A stretch of 64,000 nucleotides of DNA from Nocardioides eburneiflavus (GCF_004785795.1 NZ_SRRO01000001.1:2232001-2296000); one strand, 5' to 3'. Shown: positions 8,101 to 16,730, counted from the stretch's first letter. Numbers and translations: made by a program. The notes: a model not told the origin generated them from the sequence alone.

Positions 8101-11100
8101 CTACCCGCGCACGGTCGGCACCGACGAGTTCACCTACTCGGTCGTCGACTCCCAGGGTGCGTTCGCGACCGGCACCGCCCGCGTGGCGGTCGTCAAGCCC
8201 GGCCAGCCGCAGCCCCCGCTGGCCGTCGAGGACCGGCTCACCGTCGAGCCGGGGCGCACCGCGACGTTCGACCCGCTCGCCAACGACTTCATCGCGCCGG
8301 GCGACGCCGCCGACATCGAGCTCCTCGACGCGCCGGACGGCGTCACCCACGACCAGGACACCAACCTCGTCACCGTCCCCGCACCCGACTCGGTCGACGC
8401 GCCGCCGGTGGTCATCGTCTACAGCGTCTCCAACGGGCTGAGCGAGTCCCGCGCCACGATGACCCTGCAGACGGCGAGCTCGTTCAACAACCCGCCCGTC
8501 GTCTACGACGCCTTCGGTCGCGCCGACGACAGCGGGAGCGTGCTCGTCGACGTGCTGGAGGGCGCGTACGACCCCGACGGCCCTGCAGAGGCACTTGAGG
8601 TCACCGATGTCGGCGCGGGCGCGACCGTGGTGGACGGGGTGGAGGTGCGTGCCGACCGGGGCGCGGCACCCAAGGTCCTGCCCTTCGTGGTCGAGGACGC
8701 CGACGGCGCGTCGAGCGCGGCGTCGGTCTACATCCCCCCGACCGGCAACGGACTGCCCTACGTCCCCGACGGCACGCTCATCGAGCTCGACCCGGGCGAT
8801 ACGACGACCGGCAGGCTCGGCGACTACGTCGAGGCACCCGGTGACGCCGAGGTGCGGCTCGCCTCGGGCCGCCGCTCGTGGTCGGGCTCCCCGTCCGCGC
8901 TCCAGGTCGGTCCCGACGGCGAGCGGGGCTTCACCCTCACCGCCGCCCCTGGCTTCCGCGGCCCCGGCGCGGTCCTGGTCGAGGTCACCTCCGCCGCCGA
9001 CGCCAGCGGCAACGAGGACACGTCGACGACCGCCGACGGTGCGACCGTCCTGCTGTCGATCCCGGTGCAGGTCGGGGACGACAGGCCGACCCTCGAGTGC
9101 CCCGACACCGTCGTGCCGATCGCCGCCGGCCAGCGCTACGACCTCGACATCGCCAGCTTCTGCAAGGTCTTCACCGTGGACCCGCGCGACGCGGCGGGTC
9201 TCTCCTACGCCGCCGAGTGGAGCCAGGGCCGGAGCGGTGTCGACGTCGGCGACGCAGCCGGGTCGGTCGTCGCGATCACCGCCTCGGACGTCGCGACCCA
9301 GGGTGGGGAGGCCGTCCTGTCCGTCCGTGCCGGCGACAGCAACACCGAGGACGTGCGCTTCCGGCTCGCCCAGGCGCCGCCGCCGACCATGCTGCCCATC
9401 AAGGTGGAGACGATGGAGGCCGGGCAGACTCGCACCTTCGACGTGGGCGCCTACCTCCGCGCAGGCGTGGCAGACCCCTCCCCGAACATCGTCTCGGTCG
9501 AGAGCATCGGCAACCCCGGGGTGCGAGCGACGGCCGACGGCAGCCGGCTGACCCTCACCGCGGCCAAGGACACGCGCGGGGTGCAGGCAGGCTTCCGCCT
9601 CGTCGTCAGCGACGTCTCGTCCTCGGACCCGCCGCCCGAGCGCCGTGCCGACGCACGCATCCAGTTCCAGGTGATCGGCACGCCGTCCCAGCCGGGCGAG
9701 CCGCGCCCCTACCCGGTCTCCGACGAGGTCGGCACCATCAAGATGTCGTGGAAGCCCCCGGACGACGACGGGGGTGCGCCGATCACCCACTACGTCGTGC
9801 GCGAGGAGCGCAAGGGGTCGACCCAGCGCTGCGCCACCAACGAGTGCGTCTTCCGCAAGCTCGACGCCGCCGGCAACTACAGCTTCCGCGTGCAGGCCGT
9901 GAACCGCGTCGGGGCGAGCGAGTGGAGCGAGCTGTCGCGCTCCGCGCGGGCCGACACCGCGCCAGGGCGCGTGCAGAACATCCGGATGAAGAGCCGCGGC
10001 GACGGCACGATCACGATCGCCTGGGACAAGCCGGCCACCAACACCTCGCGGATCCTCAACTACTCCGTGACGTGGGTCGGGGGCGGGTCGTCCGAGATCC
10101 CCGGCGACGACACCGAGTTCACCGCCACCGGTCTGAACAACAACGAGAAGTACGTCTTCACCGTCCGGGCACGCAACCGCATCGAGTACTCCCTGCCCCG
10201 GTCGTCGCCGGAGTTCCAGCCGCTCGGCACCCCGCCGGCGCCTGCCGCGCCCGCGGTGACCGACCTGCAGTCGGGTGCCAACCAGACCGACGTACGCATC
10301 GGTTGGCAGGCGGTGCAACCGGAGGGCCCCGGGCCGGCCGTCTACACCGTCACCTACTCCAACGGCCAGGCGTCGGGCGCGGTGCCGGGATGCCAGAAGC
10401 TGGCGTCCCTGACGTGCACCCACTCGAACCTCCCGTACGACGGCCTCACCTACACCTACCGCGTGGTCGCCGCCAACCAGCCTCCCGGCGAGCCGGGCAA
10501 CCGGTCGGCACCGAGCGAGGGCGGGTCAGTGGCGCTGGTGGGACGTCCGGCTGCGTGGACGGACTGGTCCGTCGCCCCCACCGGCACGAGCCAGCAGCTG
10601 CAGCTGACCTACACGGTGCCCGACTCGCGCGGCACCGTGAGCAACGTCGACGTCCTCGTCGGCGGTGTGGCCCACGCGTTCCCCAACCAGACCGGCCAGA
10701 ACACCGTCCGGGTCCCGACGCCCAGCAACGAGCAGGCCTACAACGTCGAGCTGCGGGTGTGCAACGAGAAGGCCCCCGCCGGGTGCACGCTCAGCGGGGT
10801 GAAGTCCGCGCAGAGCTACGGCCCGCTCGGGGACGCGCTCTTCGACATCCGTCCGGTCGTCAGCGGAAAGAACATCTACTGGGTGATCACCGGGACCGCC
10901 ACCGGGGCGCCCGTGTCCGTGCGCTACGACCTCGACGGCGACGGCGAGCAACCTGTCACCACCCAGCCCGGCGTCAGCGGTCAGTTCAGCGTGCAGACCA
11001 AGACCTACACGACGCAGAACTACAACCAGGACGTCCGGCTCAGCGTCGCGGTCTTCGACCCGGTCAGGGGCGGACGTGGGGAGGACTCCGGCGAGAACCG

Positions 11101-11449
11101 GACCAAGTCCGGTCCGCCCCCGCAGCCGAGCCTGGCACTGAGCGAGTGGACCGCCTGCGGTGACCTGCCGCAGTCCGACCCGAAGTGCCAGGGCGCCGGC
11201 GCCCAGGGCCAGTCCTGCACGGAGAACTCGTGCGGCAAGCTGCGCATCGTCACCTCGGACTTCGTCGAGCCGTACACCTGCGAGGCGGAGGATCCGTGGC
11301 CGTGGGTGCTGACGTTCGAACGGCGCGGCTTCGGTGCGACGGACACAGCCGACAACACACCGTGGTACTTCTACGCCGGCCAGAGCGTCACCGTCCGGTG
11401 CTTCTCGGACAACCAGAGCGTGACCGCGACGACCACCTGGCCCCAATGA
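5186..11449 (+). CDS. Giant membrane-anchored surface protein: propeller-like domain, Ig-like repeats, FN3 repeats
   Basis: A 2087-residue protein. A basic N-terminus (RRHR) and hydrophobic segment (about 12-32) suggest a signal anchor with the rest outside. Residues 35-370 look like a beta-propeller of repeated short strands. A Lys/Asp/Glu linker (about 372-392) follows. Then come many Ig/cadherin-like modules marked by LxND motifs near nt 6424, 7048, 7351, 7648 and 8277. About four FN3-type modules (roughly residues 1500-1880) and a Cys-rich end (from about 1990) complete it. GTG at 5186 is preferred because AGGGGGA precedes it by 5 nt. It leads the operon with MoxR, DUF58 and the transglutaminase-like gene. 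Function unknown; adhesion, wall scaffold or sensing are possible. Confidence 0.85.
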   Translation: MARVTALRRHRVGIASGVALAVATAAVVTYALSAEGYKKHEAELNDGGVWVVNGKLGWSGRLNKPINQLDGVVPGQDAKARLDVVQDGAAVVTLNRNAARGQAIETSRLEAQDGGSAAVPVNGDVRMAGGTLATADAQTGEVWAVRYDTQVGEPLMSAVDRQADPLAEAGEGAALAVGLDGTVVVTSTEERTVTTLAPQGTAFGKPVVEDLPGDAGRVSEVTTVGDRVITLDADAGVLAVVGGATVSVPPDSVLQQSGPAYDAVLVGAPDGLLSIDLESGEDTYVSDLSGNPAEPVRLGACVFGAWSGGLGAVAVQCGSQEVNEKDLTGNATSLAFRVNRGEIVLNDANSGTVWDVQDEKPVRIDNWDAFTSKKKKDDEDDENENQSDADRRPPRAKPDSYGVRAGRTTVLHPLDNDSAPEGRLLSIVDVDQPSGGARVEISPDGQTLVLQMPEDARPATFDYYIDDGRNGVSAQAAVDIEVRANSQNESPALREGYEKPTYQVPHGGALSVPVLSDWRDDRDGDTLLLDSATAVGGEQSGARARTTADGRIRFTAPTGDAAGQQQLVRVEFGVTDGRSAPVRKAISFQVQARSDQKAFAPSAEPDVVRGEVGKPIKIRPLLNDLPGSDPTDIDAELVLGAKVPQQPGAKIVSDLDSGQLTFTGERAGTYFLSYDAGYGNAPLDPGTIRVDVKPAPKRVAPPVAMPDTLTLYGQAPGIVDVLANDLDPAGGLLTVQRAAGDKAGQLDVAIVDGRWLRISAVQPDLLPRTQTVSYTITNGASSGVRGEVVVTQRAEPEDNTPITVADKVVVRAGAAVSAPVLDNDVSPAGDRLTLLADLVDSDTPGRLDVVAPIDVTGDVGTAFVSGRVVRYVAPDKVKERDTFSITYVAQNLEGKRANGLLEVTVVPADDPNDPPEPPTLEGRVVSGDTIKVRVPGVGVDRNGDPVTVTGVTSAPRLGRIVSYGGNFLEYQAYPRTVGTDEFTYSVVDSQGAFATGTARVAVVKPGQPQPPLAVEDRLTVEPGRTATFDPLANDFIAPGDAADIELLDAPDGVTHDQDTNLVTVPAPDSVDAPPVVIVYSVSNGLSESRATMTLQTASSFNNPPVVYDAFGRADDSGSVLVDVLEGAYDPDGPAEALEVTDVGAGATVVDGVEVRADRGAAPKVLPFVVEDADGASSAASVYIPPTGNGLPYVPDGTLIELDPGDTTTGRLGDYVEAPGDAEVRLASGRRSWSGSPSALQVGPDGERGFTLTAAPGFRGPGAVLVEVTSAADASGNEDTSTTADGATVLLSIPVQVGDDRPTLECPDTVVPIAAGQRYDLDIASFCKVFTVDPRDAAGLSYAAEWSQGRSGVDVGDAAGSVVAITASDVATQGGEAVLSVRAGDSNTEDVRFRLAQAPPPTMLPIKVETMEAGQTRTFDVGAYLRAGVADPSPNIVSVESIGNPGVRATADGSRLTLTAAKDTRGVQAGFRLVVSDVSSSDPPPERRADARIQFQVIGTPSQPGEPRPYPVSDEVGTIKMSWKPPDDDGGAPITHYVVREERKGSTQRCATNECVFRKLDAAGNYSFRVQAVNRVGASEWSELSRSARADTAPGRVQNIRMKSRGDGTITIAWDKPATNTSRILNYSVTWVGGGSSEIPGDDTEFTATGLNNNEKYVFTVRARNRIEYSLPRSSPEFQPLGTPPAPAAPAVTDLQSGANQTDVRIGWQAVQPEGPGPAVYTVTYSNGQASGAVPGCQKLASLTCTHSNLPYDGLTYTYRVVAANQPPGEPGNRSAPSEGGSVALVGRPAAWTDWSVAPTGTSQQLQLTYTVPDSRGTVSNVDVLVGGVAHAFPNQTGQNTVRVPTPSNEQAYNVELRVCNEKAPAGCTLSGVKSAQSYGPLGDALFDIRPVVSGKNIYWVITGTATGAPVSVRYDLDGDGEQPVTTQPGVSGQFSVQTKTYTTQNYNQDVRLSVAVFDPVRGGRGEDSGENRTKSGPPPQPSLALSEWTACGDLPQSDPKCQGAGAQGQSCTENSCGKLRIVTSDFVEPYTCEAEDPWPWVLTFERRGFGATDTADNTPWYFYAGQSVTVRCFSDNQSVTATTTWPQ

Positions 11450-11498
11450 GGGACCTCTCGAGGGCCCACCGCCAACGCCCGAACCGACGAGGAGCAGC

Positions 11499-12470
11499 AT
11501 GACGATCAGCCACGAACAGGCCGAGTGGTTCAAGACGACCTTCGACCAGCTCACCGACAACATGGAGAAGGCCGTCCTCGGCAAGCGCCACGTCGTACGC
11601 CTGGCGCTGACCTGCCTGCTGTCAGAGGGCCACGTCCTGCTCGAGGACTTCCCGGGCACCGGCAAGACCATGCTCGCTCGGGCGCTCGCCAACACGGTCC
11701 AGGGCAGCCACGCCCGCATCCAGTTCACGCCCGACCTGCTGCCCTCCGACGTCACCGGCGTGACGGTCTACGACCAGCACAAGGGCACGTTCGAGTTCCA
11801 CCCGGGACCGATCTTCCACACCATCGTGCTCGCCGACGAGATCAACCGGGCCTCGCCCAAGACCCAGTCCGCGCTGCTCGAGGTGATGGAGGAGGGTCGG
11901 GTCACCGTCGACGGCGTCGCGCACCCCGTCGGCCGCCCGTTCCTCGTGATCGCCACCCAGAACCCCATCGAGCAGGCCGGCACCTACCGCCTCCCCGAGG
12001 CGCAGCTGGACCGCTTCCTGATGAAGACGTCCGTCGGCTACCCCGACCGGCAGGCCACCGTCGAGCTCCTCAACAACGCGGCGGTCCGTGACCGCGCCGC
12101 GCTCGTCACCCCCGTCATCACCGCAGCCACGATCGCCCAGATGAGCGGCCTCGCCGACGAGGTCTACGTCGACCCCGCCGTCGTGGGCTACGTCGCCGAG
12201 CTCGCCGAGGAGTCGCGCCGCCAGCCGCACGTCAAGCTCGGCCTCTCGGCGCGCGGCTGCCTGGCGTTCGTCCGGGTCGCGAAGACGTGGGCCGCCGCGG
12301 ACGGTCGCGACCACGTCGTCCCCGACGACATCAAGGACCTCGCCGAGCCCGTGCTCTCGCACCGCTTGCTGCTCGACGCCGAGGCGCAGTTCAGCGGCGT
12401 CGACGTCCAGACCGTCATCTCGCGCCTGCTCGACGCCGTCGCTCCGCCGACCGACCGCGTGGGGGTCTGA
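11499..12470 (+). CDS. MoxR-family AAA+ ATPase
   Basis: A 323-residue AAA+ ATPase of the MoxR/RavA clade, which act as chaperones that assemble or activate partner complexes, typically with VWA or DUF58 proteins encoded alongside. Walker A is FPGTGKT (51-57), Walker B is IVLADE (109-114), and the sensor-1 block is ATQNP (152-156). Family signatures near EINRASPKTQSALLEVMEE and TYRLPEAQLDRF are intact. The ATG has AGGAGC upstream, 49 nt after the surface-protein gene. The DUF58 gene begins 8 nt after its stop, so the pair is very probably one functional unit. Confidence 0.95.
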   Translation: MTISHEQAEWFKTTFDQLTDNMEKAVLGKRHVVRLALTCLLSEGHVLLEDFPGTGKTMLARALANTVQGSHARIQFTPDLLPSDVTGVTVYDQHKGTFEFHPGPIFHTIVLADEINRASPKTQSALLEVMEEGRVTVDGVAHPVGRPFLVIATQNPIEQAGTYRLPEAQLDRFLMKTSVGYPDRQATVELLNNAAVRDRAALVTPVITAATIAQMSGLADEVYVDPAVVGYVAELAEESRRQPHVKLGLSARGCLAFVRVAKTWAAADGRDHVVPDDIKDLAEPVLSHRLLLDAEAQFSGVDVQTVISRLLDAVAPPTDRVGV

Positions 12471-12478
12471 CCACACCG

Positions 12479-13660
12479 ATGAGGCAGCGGTTGAACGACG
12501 CGCTGGAGGTCATCAAGCCGATCGGCTGGCTGGTCCTCGCCCTGGGCCTGGGTGCGCTCCTGGTCGCCACGCTCACGCAGTGGCGCGAGCTGGCGGTGCT
12601 CGGTACCGCCAGCCTGGCGCTGATCGTGCTGGCGCTGCCGTTCCTGCTGGGTCGCACCTCGGTGTCGGTCGACCTGCGGCTGCAGCCCGAGCGCGTCGCG
12701 GCGGGGGAGTCAGTGGCGGCCGGTGTCCTCGTCGTCAACCGCGCGACGTCCCGCCTGGTCCCCACCACGCTGGAGGTCCCGGTCGGGTCGGCCGTGCACC
12801 GCTACGGCATCAGCTCGCTGGCCCCCGGTGCCGCCCACGAGGAGTCGTTCACCATCCGCACCGAGCGGCGCGGGGTGATCGCGGTCGGACCGGCGATGAC
12901 GCGGCGCGGCGACCCGGTCGGCATCTTCTCGCGCGACGTCGTGTGGACCCCGGTGCGCGAGGTGCTGGTGCGCCCGCACCTCGTGCCGATGGAGTCCCTC
13001 GGTGCGGGACTGCTCCGCGACCTCGAGGGGGTCTCGACCGACGCGGTCAGCCAGAGCGACCTGGCGTTCCACGCGCTGCGCGAGTACGTCCCCGGCGACG
13101 ACCTGCGCCACATCCACTGGCGGTCGTCGGCGAAGGTGATGGCGTCCACCGGCGAGTCGTCCCTGCTGGTGCGCCAGTACCTCGACACCCGCCGCAGCCA
13201 CGCCACGATCGTGGTCGACGACCGGCTCGCCTCCTGGGCCGACCCCGAGGACTTCGAGACCGCGATGGCGGTGGCGGCCTCGATCGCGGTGCGGGCGGTG
13301 CTCGACGAGTTCGACGTCTCGTTCGTGTGCGGCGCGCACGCCTCCTCGGGCTCGGACGGACACCTCGCGCTCGACGCGGTGTGCCGCGCCGACTTCGGCG
13401 ACCGGGGGCTCGTGGAGTCCGGGCGCCAGGCCACCATGCTGGCGCCCGACACGAGCCTGGCCTTCTTCGTCGGCGGGAGCGAGTCGGCCTTCACCGACCT
13501 GCTGCGCTCGGCGGCCGCGTTCCCGCCCGAGGTGCGACGCTTCGGCATCATCGTCGATCCCGCCGGGACCAGCCGGGTCACCGAGACCGGCGGCCTGCCG
13601 GTGCTGCACCTCGCCGCCAAGGAGGACCTCGGCGGCCTCCTGCGCTGGAGCGTGAGGTGA
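12479..13660 (+). CDS. DUF58 family membrane protein (MoxR partner)
   Basis: A 393-residue protein with two hydrophobic segments near the N-terminus (about 16-35 and 38-58) and a long cytosolic part. The family signature LREYVPGDDLRHIHW lies near residue 200, followed by the SSAKV/LLVRQY region and a VWA-like fold to the end. DUF58 proteins accompany MoxR ATPases in many bacteria; their exact activity is unsettled. The ATG at 12479 gives the standard N-terminus. The last codons overlap the next gene by 4 nt (GTGA), showing translational coupling. Confidence 0.9.
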   Translation: MRQRLNDALEVIKPIGWLVLALGLGALLVATLTQWRELAVLGTASLALIVLALPFLLGRTSVSVDLRLQPERVAAGESVAAGVLVVNRATSRLVPTTLEVPVGSAVHRYGISSLAPGAAHEESFTIRTERRGVIAVGPAMTRRGDPVGIFSRDVVWTPVREVLVRPHLVPMESLGAGLLRDLEGVSTDAVSQSDLAFHALREYVPGDDLRHIHWRSSAKVMASTGESSLLVRQYLDTRRSHATIVVDDRLASWADPEDFETAMAVAASIAVRAVLDEFDVSFVCGAHASSGSDGHLALDAVCRADFGDRGLVESGRQATMLAPDTSLAFFVGGSESAFTDLLRSAAAFPPEVRRFGIIVDPAGTSRVTETGGLPVLHLAAKEDLGGLLRWSVR

Positions 13661-16122
13661 GGGCCACCGCCGGCGCGACCGGCACCCGCACCCGCGTCCG
13701 GTCGCACACGCTCGTCCCGGACCGCCACTCGTGGATCGACATCGCGTTCACGATCGCGCTCGCGGGCGTGGCCCAGTCCGCGTTCGGGACCTCCTTCACC
13801 GGCAGCACCTACCTGGTGGTGGGACTGCTCGGCACCGTCATCGCGGTGGCCGTGACCCACCTCACGCGCGCGGCCGGATGGCCGATCATCTCGGCGGTCG
13901 TCATCTGCCTGGTGCTGTTCTTCCTGCTCGGCGGCCCCCTGACCCTGCGCTCGCTCGGCGACACGTACGCCCTGCCGGGCGCCACGACCCTGGCCAAGGT
14001 GGCCGACCAGGCGATCTTCGGCTGGAAGGACCTGCTGACCACGCTGCCGCCCGTCGACGGCGACGGCCCGCTGCTCGTCCTGCCGTGGCTGTCGGGGGTG
14101 CTGGCCGGCCTGGTGGGACTCGCGCTCGCCCACCTGCCCGTACGCCGGGCCTGGCTGGCCGCGATGCTCCCGGTCGTCGGCATGACGGTGCTGCTCTCGG
14201 GAGCGGTGCTGCTCGGCGTGCGCCACCCCCAGTCCCTGCTCGTCCAGGGCTCGGTCTTCGCCGGACTCGCCCTGGCGTGGCTGGCGGTCCGGGCGCGGCG
14301 CGCCAGCGCGACCGTGCAGGGCGGCAGCACCTCGTACGTCCGCGGGGTCGGCGCCGTGGCGATGCTCGGCCTCGCCGCCGCCGTCGCCTACCCGGCCAGC
14401 GCACTGTTCACCGATGACGACGCCGACCGCGCGGTCGCGCGCAACTGGGTCGAGCCGCCCTTCGACGTCGGTCGCTACCCCTCGCCGCTCGCGGGGTTCC
14501 GCAAGTACGTCGACCTCAAGGGCAAGTCCGACCCGACCAACGTCTACGACAAGACGCTGCTCGACGTCGAGGGGGTCCCGGCCGACACCAGGGTCCGGTT
14601 CGCCACGATGGACAGCTACGACGGGATGGTCTGGGGGGCGACCGACAACGCGCTCCCCGGGCCGGCCGACGACTCCTTCCAGCGCGTGTCCTCGACCATC
14701 GACAACCCGGTCGAGGGCAAGGACGTGCAGGCCACCGTCACCCTCGGCGAGGGGTGGACGGGCGTGTGGCTGCCGACCGTCGGCGCCCTCACGTCCATGG
14801 AGTTCGAGACCGGGGACACGCGCGCCAAGGCCGAGGTCTTCCGCTACAACCTCGCGACGTCGACCGCGGTCGTCCCGAGCGGCATGCAGCCGGGTGACCG
14901 CTACTCCTTCAGCGCCGTCGTGCCCGACGACGAGCTGTCCGAGACGACCGTCGGATCCTCCGAGCTGACTCCGCTGCCGACGGGTGCCGGGTTCATCCAG
15001 GGCCCCACCGACAACTGGACCGAGGACGCCGGACCCGACCCGATGGACCGGGTCCTGGCCGCCGCCGAGCACCTGCGGTCGGAGGGCAAGTACTCCGACG
15101 GCATCGGGCGCACCGAGCGCATCTACGTCGCCGGCCACAGCGTGTGGCGCCTGGCTGACGAGTTCGTCAACGCCCCGCAGATCGTCGGCAACGACGAGCA
15201 GTACGCCGCCACGATGGCGCTCATCGCCAACGACATCGGCGTCCCGGCCCGCGTCGTGCTCGGCGCGGTCGTGCCCGCGGGCGGCCGGGTCACCGGCAAG
15301 GACGTGTCGGCCTGGGTGGAGCTGCGGGCCGCGGACGGCTCGTGGAAGACCCTGCCGACCGAGGCGTTCATGTCGACCACCCCGCCCGCCGACCAGGTCC
15401 CCGAGACCAACACCCCGATGTCCGGCACGGTGATCCCGCCGCCGAACCCGATCCCGCCGCCGTCCGACGCGGGGGAGCAGAGCGACGCCGACCTCAAGGA
15501 GCGCAAGGCCACCCGCAAGGAGGCCGACGAGGAGGACGAGGGCCTGATCCCGGGCCTGCCGGCCTGGGTGGGCATCGTGCTGACCTACGTCGGCGGTCCG
15601 CTGCTGCTGGTCGCGCTGCTGCTCGGCGCGGTCGTCGGGCTGAAGGCACTGCGCCGGCACCGCCGACGCAGCGCAGAGTCGCCGTCGGCACGCTTCGTCG
15701 GGGCGTGGCGTGAGCTCGTCGACCACGCCCGTGACCTCGGGCAGGTCGTCCCGCTCGGTCCGACCGTCACCCGGCGCGAGCAGTCCGTCGGCATCGTGTC
15801 GGGCCAGGCGGTCGTGCTGGCGCGCCGCGCGGACAGCTTCGTGTTCGGCCCGGCCGCGCCCGAGGTGGCCGCGGCGACGACCTACTGGGAGTCGATCGAC
15901 GCCGAGCGCCGGGCGATGTCGCACGAGGTCGGCCGCTGGCAGCGCTTCCGCGCTGCGGTGAGCCTGCGGTCGCTGAGGCGTACGGCTGCCGGCCCGGCCG
16001 CGCCGGCCGACCCCGGCCAGGACGACGAGGCGGCGCCGACCCCCGCGACCGGGCGTGTCGCATCGGCCGCCGGTCGCTTGCGCGGCCTCGCTGATTGGCG
16101 TTCTCGACGTACGCCTGACTAA
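13657..16122 (+). CDS. Transglutaminase-fold membrane protein with substituted catalytic triad
   Basis: An 821-residue protein of the TgpA-like type. An N-terminal bundle of about six membrane helices is followed by an extracytoplasmic transglutaminase-like domain (roughly 300-580), another helix (about 628-650) and a cytosolic tail. The core is recognisable by IGVPARVVLGA and AWVEL. However, the catalytic Cys site (normally GDCEQ) reads GNDEQ with D513, the His site (HAWVE) reads S551-AWVE, and the Asp site (DPT) reads L566-PT. All three residues are lost, so protease or transglutaminase chemistry is unlikely; a binding role is inferred. The GTG start overlaps the DUF58 stop. It is the last gene of the cluster. 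Confidence 0.88.
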   Translation: MRATAGATGTRTRVRSHTLVPDRHSWIDIAFTIALAGVAQSAFGTSFTGSTYLVVGLLGTVIAVAVTHLTRAAGWPIISAVVICLVLFFLLGGPLTLRSLGDTYALPGATTLAKVADQAIFGWKDLLTTLPPVDGDGPLLVLPWLSGVLAGLVGLALAHLPVRRAWLAAMLPVVGMTVLLSGAVLLGVRHPQSLLVQGSVFAGLALAWLAVRARRASATVQGGSTSYVRGVGAVAMLGLAAAVAYPASALFTDDDADRAVARNWVEPPFDVGRYPSPLAGFRKYVDLKGKSDPTNVYDKTLLDVEGVPADTRVRFATMDSYDGMVWGATDNALPGPADDSFQRVSSTIDNPVEGKDVQATVTLGEGWTGVWLPTVGALTSMEFETGDTRAKAEVFRYNLATSTAVVPSGMQPGDRYSFSAVVPDDELSETTVGSSELTPLPTGAGFIQGPTDNWTEDAGPDPMDRVLAAAEHLRSEGKYSDGIGRTERIYVAGHSVWRLADEFVNAPQIVGNDEQYAATMALIANDIGVPARVVLGAVVPAGGRVTGKDVSAWVELRAADGSWKTLPTEAFMSTTPPADQVPETNTPMSGTVIPPPNPIPPPSDAGEQSDADLKERKATRKEADEEDEGLIPGLPAWVGIVLTYVGGPLLLVALLLGAVVGLKALRRHRRRSAESPSARFVGAWRELVDHARDLGQVVPLGPTVTRREQSVGIVSGQAVVLARRADSFVFGPAAPEVAAATTYWESIDAERRAMSHEVGRWQRFRAAVSLRSLRRTAAGPAAPADPGQDDEAAPTPATGRVASAAGRLRGLADWRSRRTPD

Positions 16123-16125
16123 ACT
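16095..16125 (+). promoter_or_regulatory. Possible promoter for the infA operon
   Basis: TTGGCG (16095-16100) and TAAACT (16120-16125), 19 nt apart, overlap the end of the transglutaminase-like gene. They precede a 200-nt leader before infA. The infA-rplQ operon needs its own promoter here because it is detached from map. The spacing is longer than ideal, so this is tentative. Confidence 0.35.
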
Positions 16126-16324
16126 GGTGCGTCGGCCCAACGTGGGCTGTGTTTCGTGGTGCCTCGCGGCTGCCCGGGATCTCGTGTGATCGTCGTCAGA
16201 CGGTCGCGCGCGTGCCTCGGGAAGAGGTCCCCGGATCCGCCTCACGAGGTCCACCGGCCACCCTCGCGGGTGCCGGGCGGTTCCCGGGCCACGGTAGACA
16301 ACAGACGAGAAGATTGTGGAGGAC

Positions 16325-16546
16325 ATGCCGAAGAAAGAAGGCGTGATCGAGATCGAGGGCACCGTCGTGGAGGCCCTTCCCAACGCCATGTTCCGTGTGG
16401 AGCTGGCCAACGGGCACAAGGTGCTCGCGCACATCAGCGGCAAGATGCGACAGCACTACATCCGGATCCTCCCCGAGGACCGGGTCGTGGTGGAGCTCTC
16501 GCCGTACGACCTCACGCGGGGTCGCATCGTCTACCGCTACAAGTAA
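16325..16546 (+). CDS. infA: Translation initiation factor IF-1
   Basis: A 73-residue S1/OB-fold protein that binds the 30S A site during initiation. The sequence is near the actinobacterial consensus: it opens [20 protein letters not shown] and ends [15 protein letters not shown], both diagnostic. The ATG is chosen to match relatives. The GGAGG lies only 2 nt upstream, an unusually tight spacing; an in-frame GTG 9 nt earlier is the alternative. It heads the infA-rpmJ-rpsM-rpsK-rpsD-rpoA-rplQ operon. Confidence 0.97.
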   Translation: MPKKEGVIEIEGTVVEALPNAMFRVELANGHKVLAHISGKMRQHYIRILPEDRVVVELSPYDLTRGRIVYRYK

Positions 16547-16576
16547 CCAGCCAGCCGAGTAGCAAGGATCGTTGAC

Positions 16577-16690
16577 ATGAAGGTCAACCCCAGCGTCAAG
16601 CCCATCTGTGACAAGTGCAAGGTCATCCGCCGTCACGGCCGGGTCATGGTCATCTGCGAGAACCCCCGCCACAAGCAGCGGCAAGGGTGA
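16577..16690 (+). CDS. rpmJ: Ribosomal protein L36 (bL36), zinc-ribbon form
   Basis: A 37-residue protein, [15 protein letters not shown] onward, too short for most gene callers. C11, C14, C27 and H32 form the zinc-binding C+ type. It ends KQRQG, as is usual. It sits 30 nt after infA in the canonical position. A strong hairpin begins 5 nt after its stop. Confidence 0.96.
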   Translation: MKVNPSVKPICDKCKVIRRHGRVMVICENPRHKQRQG

Positions 16691-16695
16691 GGGAT

Positions 16696-16730
16696 CTCGT
16701 CCAGATCCGGCGGAGCCGGAGCTGGACGAG
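16696..16730 (+). promoter_or_regulatory. Strong hairpin between rpmJ and rpsM (attenuator or processing site)
   Basis: CTCGTCCAG pairs with CTGGACGAG (9 bp) and, inside it, TCCGGC pairs with GCCGGA around a GGA loop, with one 1x1 mismatch. The 35-nt stem starts 5 nt after the rpmJ stop. No U tract follows and downstream genes must be expressed, so partial termination, RNA processing or ribosomal-protein feedback is more likely than full termination. Confidence 0.65.

Noticed and set aside
5159..10423. Very long open frame on the minus strand opposite the giant surface protein
   Set aside because: Gly/Asp/Val/Arg-rich shadow caused by G/C third-position bias; no domains or start signals, and the plus strand codes a clear protein.
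12802..16443. Long minus-strand open frame opposite DUF58, transglutaminase-like gene and infA
   Set aside because: Crosses several real plus-strand genes and has shadow composition with no recognisable motif.
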